DNA from: Syngnathus acus
Lineage: Eukaryota > Chordata > Actinopteri > Syngnathiformes > Syngnathidae
Assembly: GCF_901709675.1 (NCBI RefSeq)
Contig: NC_051089.1
Coordinates: 2,828,476 to 2,892,475, forward strand
Length of the DNA: 64,000 nt
Direction: 5' to 3'
Under the pieces are notes generated by a model that saw only the letters and a list, made by a program, of their open reading frames with translations, made no database searches and had not been told where the DNA came from. Position numbers and translations under genes: made by a program. Of this stretch, positions 37,401 through 50,400 are shown piece by piece (position 1 is the stretch's first letter; the number at the start of each line of letters is the position of its first letter).

Positions 37401-40400
37401 GGGGCTAGCTAATAGCTGCCCCATCAGCCAATTTACACATTTACAGTGCCTTGTTGCCTGGCATAGTTCATAAGGTTCAATCCGAACTACCCCATTAGCC
37501 AATATAAAATAATCCTGTCCATTAGCTAGCAAGATCAAGGAATCGTATCTGTTGTAAATCCAAACAGAACCCTAACCAAAGCACAACCGTTGTTTAAATA
37601 TTAAGTGCACCTTGTTGTTTATCTGTTTTCCCTATAAGTCACTTTTACACATAAAGTCACATGAAAACGCACGCACACACAAAATTGGGATTTTCTCACC
37701 CAAAAACTGTAAATGTGTATTAAGTATTCAGTAAAATCCATGCCGGATGTGGTGGGGCACTGACCCAAACCTTTTGCATTTTAACATCACTTCATGTTTT
37801 GAAATGACTTTGAAGCAGAACTATCGTACATAGTACAGCTAAAATTATGATTTACCGTTGAGGTGATTGTATTTGTTATTTGGCGTAATAGCACAATGTT
37901 GATTTGTGGTGCTGCTTCCTTCTAATGTGTTTTCCAATGTCCTCATAAAGGCCAGCGTTGATTCTTCCGGTGTCATATTCCACTGATTGCCTCTCACATC
38001 TGCGGATGTTGCTGCAACATCAATAAGAGATTTACGTTGGTCTCGGAGTGCTCATTCCAGGTTTTATAATGCTGTGCGACTGAATTCGAACAGACATTTA
38101 ATATGTTGAATGGGGGCCTTAATTGGGTACATTTGACGTTGGAGGTTTATGAGAAGGAATAATATAGAGTCTAATACAATTTGTGGTCTAGATTGTTGAC
38201 CACGCATTGTATTATGTTCTTGTGTCACACACTGAGATCAGTCCAAATATTAATAATCATACCCTTGAAATTAATGTCAATCACCTTATTGCATTTCAAT
38301 GAGTCTCCAAAAAAATATATTGCAATGCTTTTTCCCAATGTTGCTTGCTGAAATATTGAATCATACAAATAATGTTTTTTTATTCATTCATTTATTAACT
38401 TCATGGTTAGTTCATTAATTGTAAATAATACGATAGTGAAATAATTATTTAGTTAATTTTAATGTTTTAAATATAAATATTACACTGAAAATATGATTTT
38501 TTTTTTTTTTTTAAATCCTCTTGTACAAATCAGCCATCTTTAAAAATCAAACATGGCACAAAGGCTTGCTGACCCCTGTTTGAGTACTTAATTGTCTACT
38601 TGATGTTTGAGCAATCACCTTCGTGGGCCCACCGTGGTCAGACAACTTGAAACTTTAGACAACTTCCTGTTTGATTATTTATAGTGGTGCAGGCTTATGA
38701 ATAAATAATTGACTTCACCTTACACACAGTTCAAATACATCTATCTCACCAGGAGACATGACAAAGGTCAAAAAGGTTATACAGAATACATCAATCATTC
38801 AGTAAAAGCAGACAAATCATGTGACATTAGAGGTGTATGATAATAAAGATAAATATGCTACATCTGTGTATAGAATATAAATGATGGTGACATATTTTAA
38901 ATGTGATGTAAATGTGTTACATTAACATTTTAATGTAAACAATTGAACATGACTGGTTCAATAGCTAATCCAGAATACTGTCAATTGGTACGTGATCACT
39001 GAGTGGATTTGAAGACAGGCTCCATTTTGCGTCACAAATAAAAACCCAGCCTTGGTTGAGTAGCGCCATCTGCTGTACAATGAGGTGAATGCACTCTGGT
39101 TTGCATTCATGCTGGTGTTGTTGTCTTGCAGGTATTTTATTTTCCACTTTAGTGTTTGGGCCTGCGTGTGGCTTCATCTTAGGTTCCGTCTGTACCAAAG
39201 TCTACGTTGATGCCGCCTTCATTGACACCAGTGAGTTTGTCTTTTTTGTATTTATTGATCGTTACTGAGCACTAATATGGCACGCTGGTTTATACACCTG
39301 CTCTAGAGGATGAATGAATGATATTTTCTGCCCACTATAATAAATTGACACGGTCCTCTTGTCCCTTGCAGGTGAACTGGACATCACCCCAGAAGACCCT
39401 CGCTGGATCGGGGCCTGGTGGGGGGGCTTCCTCCTGTGCGGTGCCTTACTCTTCCTGTCGGCCCTCTTCATGTTTGGCTTTCCTCAGGCCCTGGATGAGC
39501 AGGGCCTGGATGGCGGCGGGGAGAGCGAGCAGGCCATGCTGCCTTCCCCTCTCAGCCTGGACTACCAGGACAAAGTGCGGGGGGGCATCCACGGCTTCGA
39601 CTTGAACAGCGGACTCTCAGTATGCCAGCATCTTAGAGGTGCAGTACATACTTGAAATATTATGAAAGTATGCTACGTTAGCAATGTATAAGACAAACTT
39701 CTGAACCACACTCCAAAATTAGTGGGCTGAATATTTACTGTGACCCTACTGTAACTTTGCAGCTCGCAACTACTAATATCCTCCATTTTGAATTGTTTGT
39801 TTTTATTGCAGTGATCCCGCGAGTGACCAGGCACCTTCTGTCCAATCCCGTGTTCAGCTGCATCACACTGGCGGCTTGCATGGAGATTGCCGTGGTCGCC
39901 GGTTTTGCCGCTTTCCTGGGAAAATACCTGGAGCAGCAGTTCAACCTCACCACCTCTTCGGCCAATCAGCTACTTGGTAGGCGGGGCTTTGGCCTCTCAC
40001 CCGTTCTTAGCCATTGTCGCGAGCTGACGTTGGTTTGGGTTCAGGCATGACAGCCATCCCGTGCGCCTGCCTGGGCATCTTCTTGGGCGGGTTGCTGGTG
40101 AAGAAGCTGAACCTATCGGCCTTGGGCGCCGTACGTATGGCCATGGGCGTCAACCTGGTGTCCACGGCCTGCTACGTCTCTTTCCTTTTCCTGGGCTGCG
40201 ACACCGGCCCCGTCGCTGGGGTGACGGTTGCCTACGGTAACGAGTAAGTCAGGTCATAAGCCCGTTTTCGTCACAACGGATGCGTCGTGACGTTCTGCTC
40301 TATGACTACAACTCGATCGCCGTGACATGTTTTGCAGGACGCTACGGCACTGGCAGCGACCCGATTCTCCTTGCGTCAGCAGTTGCAACTGTTACACGTC

Positions 40401-41622
40401 CTCGGTGAGCCCTGTGTGCGGCTCCAACGCCGTCACCTACCTCTCCGCCTGCTTCGCCGGCTGCACCAAACCGGTGAGTGAGCACACGCATCCTTTGGAC
40501 CTCATGTACAATCCCGACGCTGCACAAAACAGATCCTTGACGGTCCCACCGACTGTTTGTCAGAACCTGACAGGTTGCGCGTGCATATCGAGCAACGTCG
40601 AGGAGGCGGTGGCTTTGCCGGGCAAGTGTCCGAGTCCGGGTTGCCAGCAGGCCTTCCTCACCTTCCTGTGCGTCATCTGCCTGTGCAGTATGATCGGAGC
40701 CATGGCTCAGACGCCCTCCGTCATCATCCTCATCAGGTCAGGATGGGGAACTCTAATGTCGAAAGTGTGGACTGGTACACAGTAATGCCGATCGAAAGCA
40801 GCAGCTTGTGTCCACCAATTTGTATAGAGACTTTTTTTTGGACCTCCACTGTTCTGTACTATTATGTTGATCCTTCTGGCTTCTTTAGGACGGTGAGTCC
40901 AGACCTGAAGTCCTACGCCCTGGGGGTCCTCTTCCTACTCCTGAGACTTATCGGTCAGCTGACTCATAGCAACACACTCTCAATTTGTATTTTTTGGGAG
41001 CTAAAACAGTAGATGCTGGAACGACCTTAGAAAACTATTTATTGACATTTATAGCAAAGATTTTCATTAGCACAACAAAGCAAGCCAGTTGTTTGCTGAA
41101 AAACAATGTTGTCATTTTTATATCTTATAAAGGATATAAAGTTTAAGGGCACTGGTGTTTCTATTTAGCTAGCTTGCTAGCTAGCTTACTAGCTAGGACG
41201 GACAGAGTGCTAATAATAATACTGTAACTTCTGCCACTCCAGGTTTCATCCCGCCGCCGCTGATCTTCGGCATGGGCATCGACTCGACCTGCCTGTTCTG
41301 GAGCTCGGTGTGCGGCGAGAAGGGCGCCTGCATGCTGTACGATAACGTGGCCTACCGCCACCTCTACGTCAGCATCGCCATCGTGCTCAAGTCGTCAGCC
41401 TTCGTCCTCTACGCCACCACCTGGCAGTGCTTGAGGCGCAACTACAGGAAGTACATCAAGAGCAGCGAGGGCTACCTGACGCCCACCGAGCTCTTCTCCT
41501 CCAACGTGACTCTGGACCGCCTGGGCAAGGAGTCGGTCCACTCGGACGCCGCCAGCCGGACCAAGTTCGTCTTCAACCTGGAGGACCCGGAGCCGTCCGA
41601 CAACATGGAATCGGTCTTGTAG
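31420..41622 (+). CDS. slco3a1: Solute carrier organic anion transporter 3A1 (OATP3A1)
   Basis: Plasma-membrane transporter of organic anions such as prostaglandins and thyroid hormone; the family has 12 membrane segments. Ten coding exons, 31420-31590, 33907-34366, 39132-39230, 39372-39638, 39812-39976, 40045-40243, 40338-40473, 40564-40736, 40889-40953 and 41243-41622, join in phase to give 704 residues (human 710). Visible: FSNIKIFLVSECALMLAQGT; the OATP signature area with GIGATPVQPLGVSYIDDH; the Kazal-type Cys-rich extracellular loop across exons 7-8 (NCYTSSVSPVCGSNAVTYLSAC... NLTGCAC); and the C-terminus NMESVL. The start is chosen by the match to MQ.K at the human N-terminus. Teleosts may keep two copies; which one this is cannot be told. 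Confidence 0.97.
31591..33906 (+). other. slco3a1 intron 1
   Basis: About 2.3 kb, AT-rich, with an (AAAT/GATA) low-complexity patch near 32569-32603. No nested gene. Confidence 0.8.
34367..39131 (+). other. slco3a1 intron 2
   Basis: The longest slco3a1 intron in the window (4.8 kb). It includes an 'attaatcga'-rich repeat patch at about 35815-35885 and GATT-rich repeats near 36820-36870. No nested gene. Confidence 0.8.
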
Positions 41623-44600
41623 TCGCCACGGTTACGCGACCGGCGGGATTCTCCTCATCAAGAGCCTCATCTTCCTCTTCGCCGCACACAAAGGTTGCAC
41701 TAAACTCATTTTCATTTTTTACTGAAGGATGGACATACTTGAAATTAATTCTGTCTTATTTTGCAAACTTAACAGCATTTATGTCAAGCGTAATATCGCC
41801 ACTGTCCAACTAAATGCATGTAGCGCTACATTTTTAGCTGCCGAAAAAAAACTTTTTGGGTTTGTCTGGAGAAAAAAAAAAAAAAAACGAACAATTTGCT
41901 TTAGCGACAAAAAAAAACTTTTGGTTTGGCTCAAGACAAAATTATTTTAAAAAAAAAATTCATTTTCATACAATTTGGAGATTCCTGTTTTTTAATTGGA
42001 CATCCTTCATATTCATCTAAACATAAATAGGTTTAGAATTCACCATTAGACATAATTTAAATAAGATGCTATTATAACTTGCGTATTAATGTGAAAATGT
42101 TTTAATTAGACAATTTTATATTAGTCATAAAATCTATCAGCTATTGATGACATTGATTAGATTAGTCTAATTTATCATTTGTAGCGACTCAACTAGCAAT
42201 TAAGTCACAAGTTGTGACACTTGAATAGGGAATTTGCACATTTAGTTTTGACGCAAATGGATTTTATTCGTGGTTTATTCATAAGAAAGAGATTCGTGAA
42301 AATTAACACATGAAATTTTGTACCATCACACTCGCAGTGGAACCTCTTAAGTCCATTTTGGATTTCCATAGAATTAGTCAAACTGCTGATTGTTTAAATG
42401 AACATTTACATTTTTACATTTTGCAAGTGTAATAAGAAATTGCAGTAACTTTAATGACACTAATGCTAGTGTCATACTGTTTTTAATATAATGTCACTTC
42501 CTCAAAGGAAGTTTTAAAGACCACAAAGGAAAACAAAAATTCTTCTAAATTGGTGTCCTGTCAAATTGGACTTTCGAGGCTCTACTGTGTTCCACAACAC
42601 CTTCGATGTAGCGTGTTGTCATCAGTGTAGCAATCAGCACCGCCTGTGTGCCACAACACAACATCATCCTCGTAAAAAAAAAAAAAAACTATCCAAAACC
42701 GGGACGTACCATATCCGCCGTGTGTGTGCGTGTGTGCGTGAGTGTGTGCATACAAAGTGCCAAAGTGACGCATCATCATGGACCAACACCACAAACCTCC
42801 TCCAGCTTGTATGTAGCCTTTCTGCGACATATTAAGCAACTTGTTGGGTGTCCGTGCTCTAGAGGAAATAGGATGTCCTCACTGTTGCTAGGTAGAACTT
42901 TCATCAAGTGGACGTGCTCTTTTCTGTTTGCATCCACGCCGCCGAAAAACTCGGCGGATACATAAGAGCAAACCGACTTTAGCGTGCCTGGAACGTCCTT
43001 GACGACCATGTTGTCGTTGCCGTGACAACACCGGCTAAAAGAAAAAGTAGACGCTGTTTTTCTTTTAGCACTTTAAATGTTTTTTGCCTTGTGATGCGAA
43101 AAAGTAACCTTTAGAACAGCAATGCCTTTTTTATCGTGCAAGTACTAATGAAGATTTCTTCATATTCAACATTTTTCAATACATTTAAAACCATTCAGAA
43201 AATTCATTACATCTTGGTAGATAAGAAACTTCAATTAAAATTTTAGGTTGGGGAATTCAACCAAAAATATTTTGCTAATGTAAAAATTGGCTTTCAGCAA
43301 AGAAATAAGAGTTTACAGAGCTAATAATTTCTTGATAGTTCCCCAAATTAAAATATAAGAACAAAAAAAAAAAACTCAGCTTCTCAACTTCAAACTGTTC
43401 AGCTCATTCAAAATATCTTGGGAAGAAATTTTCAAATCCCTCAAATTATGACATTTTTCATGACAACATTCCCAAATCAATAGCTATATTTTATTTTTGA
43501 ATCCCCTATCATTTCATCAAGCTTTTTTCATTCTTTATTTTTCCCTCATTTTAGTTCATTGCGCAACATTTCAGTTTTGCATCAGCTCGTTCTACAGAAA
43601 TTGCATCCTCTAGTTGTGATGATAAAATGATGCTTTATTTTTATGAACGTGCATTATGGGGACCTGGTAACAGGTTAACCTTTTTTTCTTTTCTAGCAAA
43701 TTGCACGCAGAGTTTACTTTGGGGATGATATTGAATGAATTAATAATAATTAAACAGAGGAGGGAAAAGGGGCATTTAAGTAGAAAAATTCACTTTTTTA
43801 TATAATTTAGATTTTTTTTTCAATTACATAAATTTGTATTTATTAAAAAAAAAAGCTTTATGTCCTGTATATTATTTGGAAAGGATTACGATGATTGTAT
43901 GTTCATTGTATATAAATTAAATATACTATTTTTGCTTTTAATATTAAGACACCCTTTGCTTGATTATTGTTACAGGAGAAAATACTTTGCGGGTTGCCAT
44001 TTAACAGCACAAAATAGTTTTTTTCTGAATCAAGTAATACGTTTACGTTCCAGACCAAAATGGAATAAATAATCTAGTGAAATACTGCCATAGCATGTTT
44101 TATAGCATTTATGGCAATTAATTTAAACCAATACAAACACATTTAAATGCATATAACTTATTGCAACCAAGCAAGCGCAATGGATAAAAATATTGTCAAG
44201 TACAGTGCAAACAATAAAAAATGTTCAAATAATTAATCATGCCCAAAATGTATATTATAAAATCAATCGACTGCAGTTTTTTTTATCTGTAGGCGTAAAA
44301 AACTGGATTAGAGGTTAACTTGTAAAACTAGGCCATGCGCATGACTTGAGTGTCATATTTCTCCTTCATCTACTTTGAAATTTACACCACCGCAGAGTAA
44401 ATTGGGTACCACCATCTAGTGGTCAAGAATGGAATTACATCCAGAATCAACAAGCACTAGAATAACATGAGTTACTAATTGTACAAAAAAATCCACTTAA
44501 TAGCAAGACCGTCATTCCAGAACCAGCGATTGGGGCGGATTTACTGCAATCCACAAAATAAGAAAGCGTGTGTATGCGATGTCATCATTAAATGAACTTG

Positions 44601-45506
44601 ATTTTGGTCGGAGGCCGTATTGTACTATGTTTATTATCAAAGTAGAAATAAGATTGGTTGTGACAGCCCTTATATCCGCTGGTTCTCCACCACGATCTCA
44701 TTCCCGCCATGGATGATCAGCAAGCTCAAGCGGTACCTCGCCTCGTGGAAGACGGGTCGGGGCCCGGTCGCCCCAGGTCGTGACGTGGCTCGGGCGGGGG
44801 TGTTCGGCGGGGCGGCGGCACAGCCAGGCGGAAAGCACGCCATTCTATGTCACAAGTGACTCTAAGGTCGTGTCGCTGTTTGGGCGATTGACTCGATGAC
44901 TCGAGACTGGACGGCAAAGACGCAGCTGACAGACAAATGTGTCTTCCACTCGTCTTCACTTTTCAAGCGCTCTGGCCTCCGCAACCCGCGGCCCACCTCG
45001 CCGTGACCTTGGCCGTCTGTCACGCACAGCTACACGGCCAGTAACATTTTTAATGTTGTCTGAGGACGACAGCACAGTGAGGTGTGCTTAGCACGTCTCC
45101 CTCACATATTGTCAGATTCGCGGTATGGCACCATGCAATCCTCCACACGCCGTTCGTCTCTAATTGGCCATCTGTCAATACACATAATCATAATACATAA
45201 TCATAATACAGACATCCATCCATTCACATGGGAAGACAGATAATACAACAACACTCACAAACAAGTGTTCTTTATCATCTGCAAAGAATTAGTGCTAAGT
45301 TGTGTCTGTTTCCATGTAAAGTATATCCTCATTACACTGCCCCCCAGTGGCCAAGGTTTGCACACAAGAAGGAGCGGCACAAAACTGAAGCAAAAAAAAG
45401 CAAAAACTCTCTTTACATTCAGTTTAATTGTCATTACTGTTTGAGTTTATAAACTAGAACACACAGTTGTTAGTTGTACTATGTTCATCTTGTTTTCAAT
45501 TGTCAA
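41623..45506. other. slco3a1 3' region and intergenic DNA
   Basis: Probably begins with the slco3a1 3' UTR, whose end is not placed. Poly-A-like runs lie at 41871-41887 and 42675-42689, and a TG-rich patch near 42717-42750. A GC-rich patch at about 44680-45010 stands out (see findings). No gene is supported. Confidence 0.45.
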
Positions 45507-45568
45507 TTATTTTACTGGTTCTTTTATCACAAAATATTTGGTTTGTGATAAAAGAACCAGCAAAATAA
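45507..45568. repeat. Near-perfect 27 bp hairpin
   Basis: Left arm 45507-45533 and right arm 45542-45568 are inverted repeats matching at 26 of 27 positions, separated by an 8-base loop. It is isolated in intergenic DNA and could be a very short foldback element or an RNA hairpin. Confidence 0.85.
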
Positions 45569-47438
45569 TAGAACACAAAGTGTTATTCGCTTTTAAAAAA
45601 AAAAAAGGAACACAATACAAACATTCTAGTTGGGTTTTCATGCAAGCCAAGAACCGATTAAAGGCATTTCCTTTCATTTCAGGCAAAAAATATTTTTGGT
45701 CAAAATTTGATTTATGCTATTATAGCAAGTACAATATGCATGCAATACTCACAATTGAAACATCACTTTGTCCATGTGAGAATGTCAGCAAGTCAAGTGG
45801 GATTGGTTGCACCTGGCCTGCCCGTCGGTGGTGAACACGCTCGTGTCAGTCTTTGCGAATCACGCTCACCGCTGCTTAGCGACCTTGAAAATCACCCGTG
45901 TCACTCGTGCCCAGTGGCCTTAGTGCCACATGTCTGATCACGTCACGGCCGGTAACCCATCCAAAACTTTCAAGGCAGATGTTCAAAAATCCTCAGTGCT
46001 TGTTCATTCAATGTGTTTTCATACCAGCACATCGAAATCAACAAGTCATCTGGACACACAAATGAAATGCTTTCCTTCTGAAATACTTTCACATATTTTA
46101 GAATGCAAGTTCAGGTCTATGGTGATGTGCATTAAGTATCATAATATATTTCCCTTTTGTCCTTTATGCCCCCGCTTGTGTCCACATGTCCTTCTTGTGT
46201 GACCATACTTCCCCCTTTGTGTTCCCCCATAGCATCCCTTGTAAGTTTTTTTATTTGCCTCAAGTCAAGTGTACTCTATATGTTTCCCACTTTTGTCCCA
46301 ACTGTGGGCCCCACGGGCCTTCGTTTTTCCCTTGTGTCCTTTTTGTGTGACCCCAGCACCTTCCCACCACCCACATGACATCTGTGTTCCCATATTGACC
46401 TCCCCCTTCCCTTTTGTATCTTATAGACTGTCCCCTTTGGGTGCCCCTTATGTCCTTTTTCCTATCTGGCCCTGTGTTAGTGTGTGACAACATGTCTGGA
46501 TGCGGTGCCTGAGGATGTTTGTAGCAATGAGTCAAACAGCATTTACACACGACTTAGCATCAACGCACATCGGCTTCTGAGGACATTTGGATGACTGCAT
46601 CTTCATATAGGCAAGCGCACACAATGCACAACAAAACAATCAACTGCTGTACACAGCGACAATCCAGTGGTCCAAATAGGCGAGTAAAGTGTTTTCTACA
46701 AATTTAGTTTGACACTTTTCTGCCTGTACAAATCGTGATGGCGACATTTTGACCCTGGAACAGATTAAATGCATTATTTCCTTTAACCCAAAAAATCTGC
46801 TCTAAGGCCAAACTGTCACCATAATATTTTTCTTTTCTTTTCTAGCATTCGCTGTGGGGACACATTGTGTGATGCACTACTCCTTGGTAACACCAGGGGG
46901 CGTCATGTCACTGCTATAGTATAGAGCTGCAGATGCAAGTCATGTGATCAGTGAACCCACGCACCTATTCACACACAAAGGCGCACGAACATGAACTCAC
47001 ACACCCACTAACAGTCTCGCACACGCACTTGCACGCACACACTCGCTTTAACCACGCCTCCCGTAAAACGTCACAGCTGATGATGTCACACCCCCCGCCT
47101 TGTCCGATTCAATCCTGGAGCTAAAAGAAAACACCATCAGACCCATCAGACCTCCACGCATGCTTTCTCTCTTCTTTGCGTGCTACTCAGGAACCGATTG
47201 GGGGTACAAGGCCTGTCTGGAGAGCCGGGTAATAAGCGGGAGGACCTGGAAGTGGATTGTTTATTCTTATTTTTTTTTATAGATAGGATAAGCTTATTGG
47301 GTGATCGGCACGCACGCTCTTCTTTCGCTGCGGATGGCACGCGAATGAGCGGCTTTGATTTTTTTTGTCACTTTCATCCTAAGTGGAGGTGACAAGGAAA
47401 AGCGAGAAAGAGTGCAGGAGGGGGGAAGTTTGACGGAC
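45569..47438. other. Intergenic and upstream region of the nr2f2-like gene
   Basis: A C/T-rich, minisatellite-like patch ('ccttttgtgtgacc' variants) occupies about 46150-46470. From about 46980 G+C rises toward the gene. An in-frame ATG at 47355 lies upstream of the chosen start. No separate gene seen. Confidence 0.45.
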
Positions 47439-50400
47439 ATGGCGATGGTGGCGTGGAGGAACCCCGAGGAGGGGACGCTCTCTTCCCCGATATCGCATGT
47501 TGCTCCCTTGGCTCTGCCGGTGCACATGAACCCACCGTCGGCTTCCCTGGAGATGCCCCGCGTTGCAGCACCACCCACCGCCGCCACCACCAACACTAAC
47601 AATAGTTCTTCTTCGTCGTCCTCGTCGTCGTCGGACAAGCAGGCGAGCGCGCACATCGAGTGCATCGTGTGCGGCGACAAGTCCAGCGGGAAGCACTACG
47701 GCCAGTTCACTTGCGAGGGCTGCAAAAGCTTCTTCAAGCGCAGCGTGCGCCGCAACCTGAGCTACACCTGCAGGGCCAGCCGAACCTGCCCCGTCGACCA
47801 GCACCACCGCAACCAGTGCCAGTACTGCCGTCTCAAGAAGTGCCTCAAAGTGGGCATGCGGAGGGAAGGTACGCGCCGGCAGCATTCTTTATTGGTATTA
47901 TTACGTGGATTTCTGAGCATTTTTAAGTGCTTCGAAGCATTCCAACTTAAAAATGTTGAGCACATTCATAAGAAGTATTCGTCTAATTTGGGTTTATTCT
48001 ACATTTCCTGTGACAATTCCGAAATTTGACATCATTCCATTTTTTTATGAAAACATTCCCAAATAATGAAGGCATTTTGCAAATGGCATTTCTTGATTCA
48101 AACAATTTCACACTGTTTGTGAAACATGTTAAAATTATAACGGTAATTGGCCGGATGTCAACATAGTGCAGTTAAACATTTTTTCAGAAGGAAAATCTCA
48201 GTTTACAGCTTGGTGGCAAAGGAAAAAGTTACTGGTATGTGTGGTATCTATTTTTTTAATGAAATCGTTATGTGATACTTTTATTTTTAATTATTATTAC
48301 AATCCTTCAAGGAGAAATTCTACTTCCCTTTATCGTTTCATCCTGTAACATTCAACTTCATGCATTAATTGAAATGAAATGTGTTAACTTACTACATTAT
48401 TTAGGAAAAAATAGCCTGACAAGTCAGTATTTCTTTAAACACGTAAAAAACAAATTAACTCCATTTATTCATGGGTTACATTTAAAAAGTTGATTTAAAA
48501 AAAATCTAGAAACTGAATTGCCTTCTTCCAGATTTATATTTAATCCAAACAATAGTATATCTGGTCCTGTATAATCTTTTGGCAAAACGTGGTCATTACA
48601 AGGCTAAAATGCGTTGACCTTAATAATGATGTTTATTCCCAATCAAATTGATGAACTGGGATTAAAAGAAAAAAGTGGTTATATTTGTTTGTTTTTAAAA
48701 AAAAAACGTATAAACAATGTAAGAGGAGCCATATTTTGATAAGGTTATTCTCACTCAAAATGGACGCCATAAAATGAAAAACCATGTGATTCATCTCAGC
48801 CAATCAATGCTGACAGAAGATCCACTACAGTATTATTAAATATTTGTATATTTTACAGACATATGCTTTTAAAACATTTTACAAGTAAATAACATATGTA
48901 GCCAATTGAATAATTGATTACCATAATAGGCCATAATTTGGTTAGACATTTTGGGAAGAAAAGAATATTGAGGTTGACAGAAAGTTTTAATTTAAGATAT
49001 ATTATAGACAAAGCTTTAATTTCAAATTCTGTATTTTTAATTACAAAAATAGCGAGGAAAGAAAACACAAATGACGTTAAAAATTAAAGCAAATGCAGTC
49101 ACATGCGTGGGTGCGCGCACGCGTGTAAATTGTATCTTGCGTTACCACTCAAATATCACCAACGTATTGATCCGAATCATACCAATGTAAGCAAATATTC
49201 ATCAATCATAGCAGTGAAAATTAGTTGTAGTTGAAAAGATCCCCCCAAATGGCGCGTGTGTGGTAACTACACCGAATGATCATCCAAATATCAACAATGT
49301 ACATGATCGGAGTTTGACTCATGCATAAATATATATCTGTATCGAATCCAGATGAAACCACATTAGTGAGTTTCGATGCAGCAAAAGTTTCGGTTTGGAA
49401 TTGAGGAGGCGGGGCATGGGTCTGTCAGTCGGTCCCTGCGCGTGTGCGTGAATGGGGGGGCGGGGGTGAAACCAACCGGGACGCCAAGAAGACAGCCAGT
49501 CCTAAATTTAGCACCTCTCCAACCCCCCCTCTGGCGTGATGGCGGAGAGACTCGCACGCGATCCAGAACCCACTTTAATCCTCTCCCGTCTTGTTTCAAG
49601 TCTGGTTTGTTGGCATCTTTCAAGTGCAGTCCGTGATATTAAATGCACGGCACATTCATTTTTAGGGCATGATGAACTAGTTCATTAGTAGTGTTATGGA
49701 ACATTTAGTGTTTTTTTTATGGCAACATTTGTATTGCTTCTGGCATATTTAGTGTAGTATATATTTTTTTGCGTTACACTACAGTTGTTTTATTTCAGTG
49801 ATGGTAAATTTCAATAGCCATTTATATCTTTTATTTCTATCTGTTTATATTCATTGATTGGATTCATTTTCTAGCGGTGCAGCGAGGCCGGCTCCCCCCG
49901 GCGCAGTCGTTCCACGGCCAGTTCTCCCTGAGCACGGGGGAGCCCCTGCAGTGCCACTCGTACCTGTCGGGCTACATCTCGCTGCTGCTACGGGCCGAGC
50001 CGTACGCCACGTCGCGCTTCGGCTCGCAGTGCCTGCCGGCCGGTGGCTCGGTGGGCATCGAGAATATCTGCGAGTTGGCGGCGCGCATGCTGTTCAGCGC
50101 CGTGGAGTGGGCCCGGAACATCCCCTTCTTCCCCGACCTGCAGGTGTCCGACCAGGTGGCTCTGCTGCGGCTCACCTGGAGCGAACTTTTCGTACTCAAC
50201 GCGGCGCAGTGCGCCATGCCAGTGCACGTAGCGCCGCTACTGGCCGCCGCCGGCCTGCACGCAGCCCCCATGTCGGCCGAGCGCGTGGTGGCTTTCATGG
50301 ACCACATCCGGGTTTTCCAGGAGCAAGTGGAGAAGCTCAAGACTCTGCACGTGGACTCGGCCGAGTACGCCTGCCTTAAGGCCGTCGTGCTATTCACTAC

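Noticed and set aside
47294-47885. Overlapping minus-strand frames up to 168 codons over nr2f2 exon 1
   Set aside because: Antisense shadows of the zinc-finger exon, Ala/Arg-rich as expected from reversed Ser/Lys codons.
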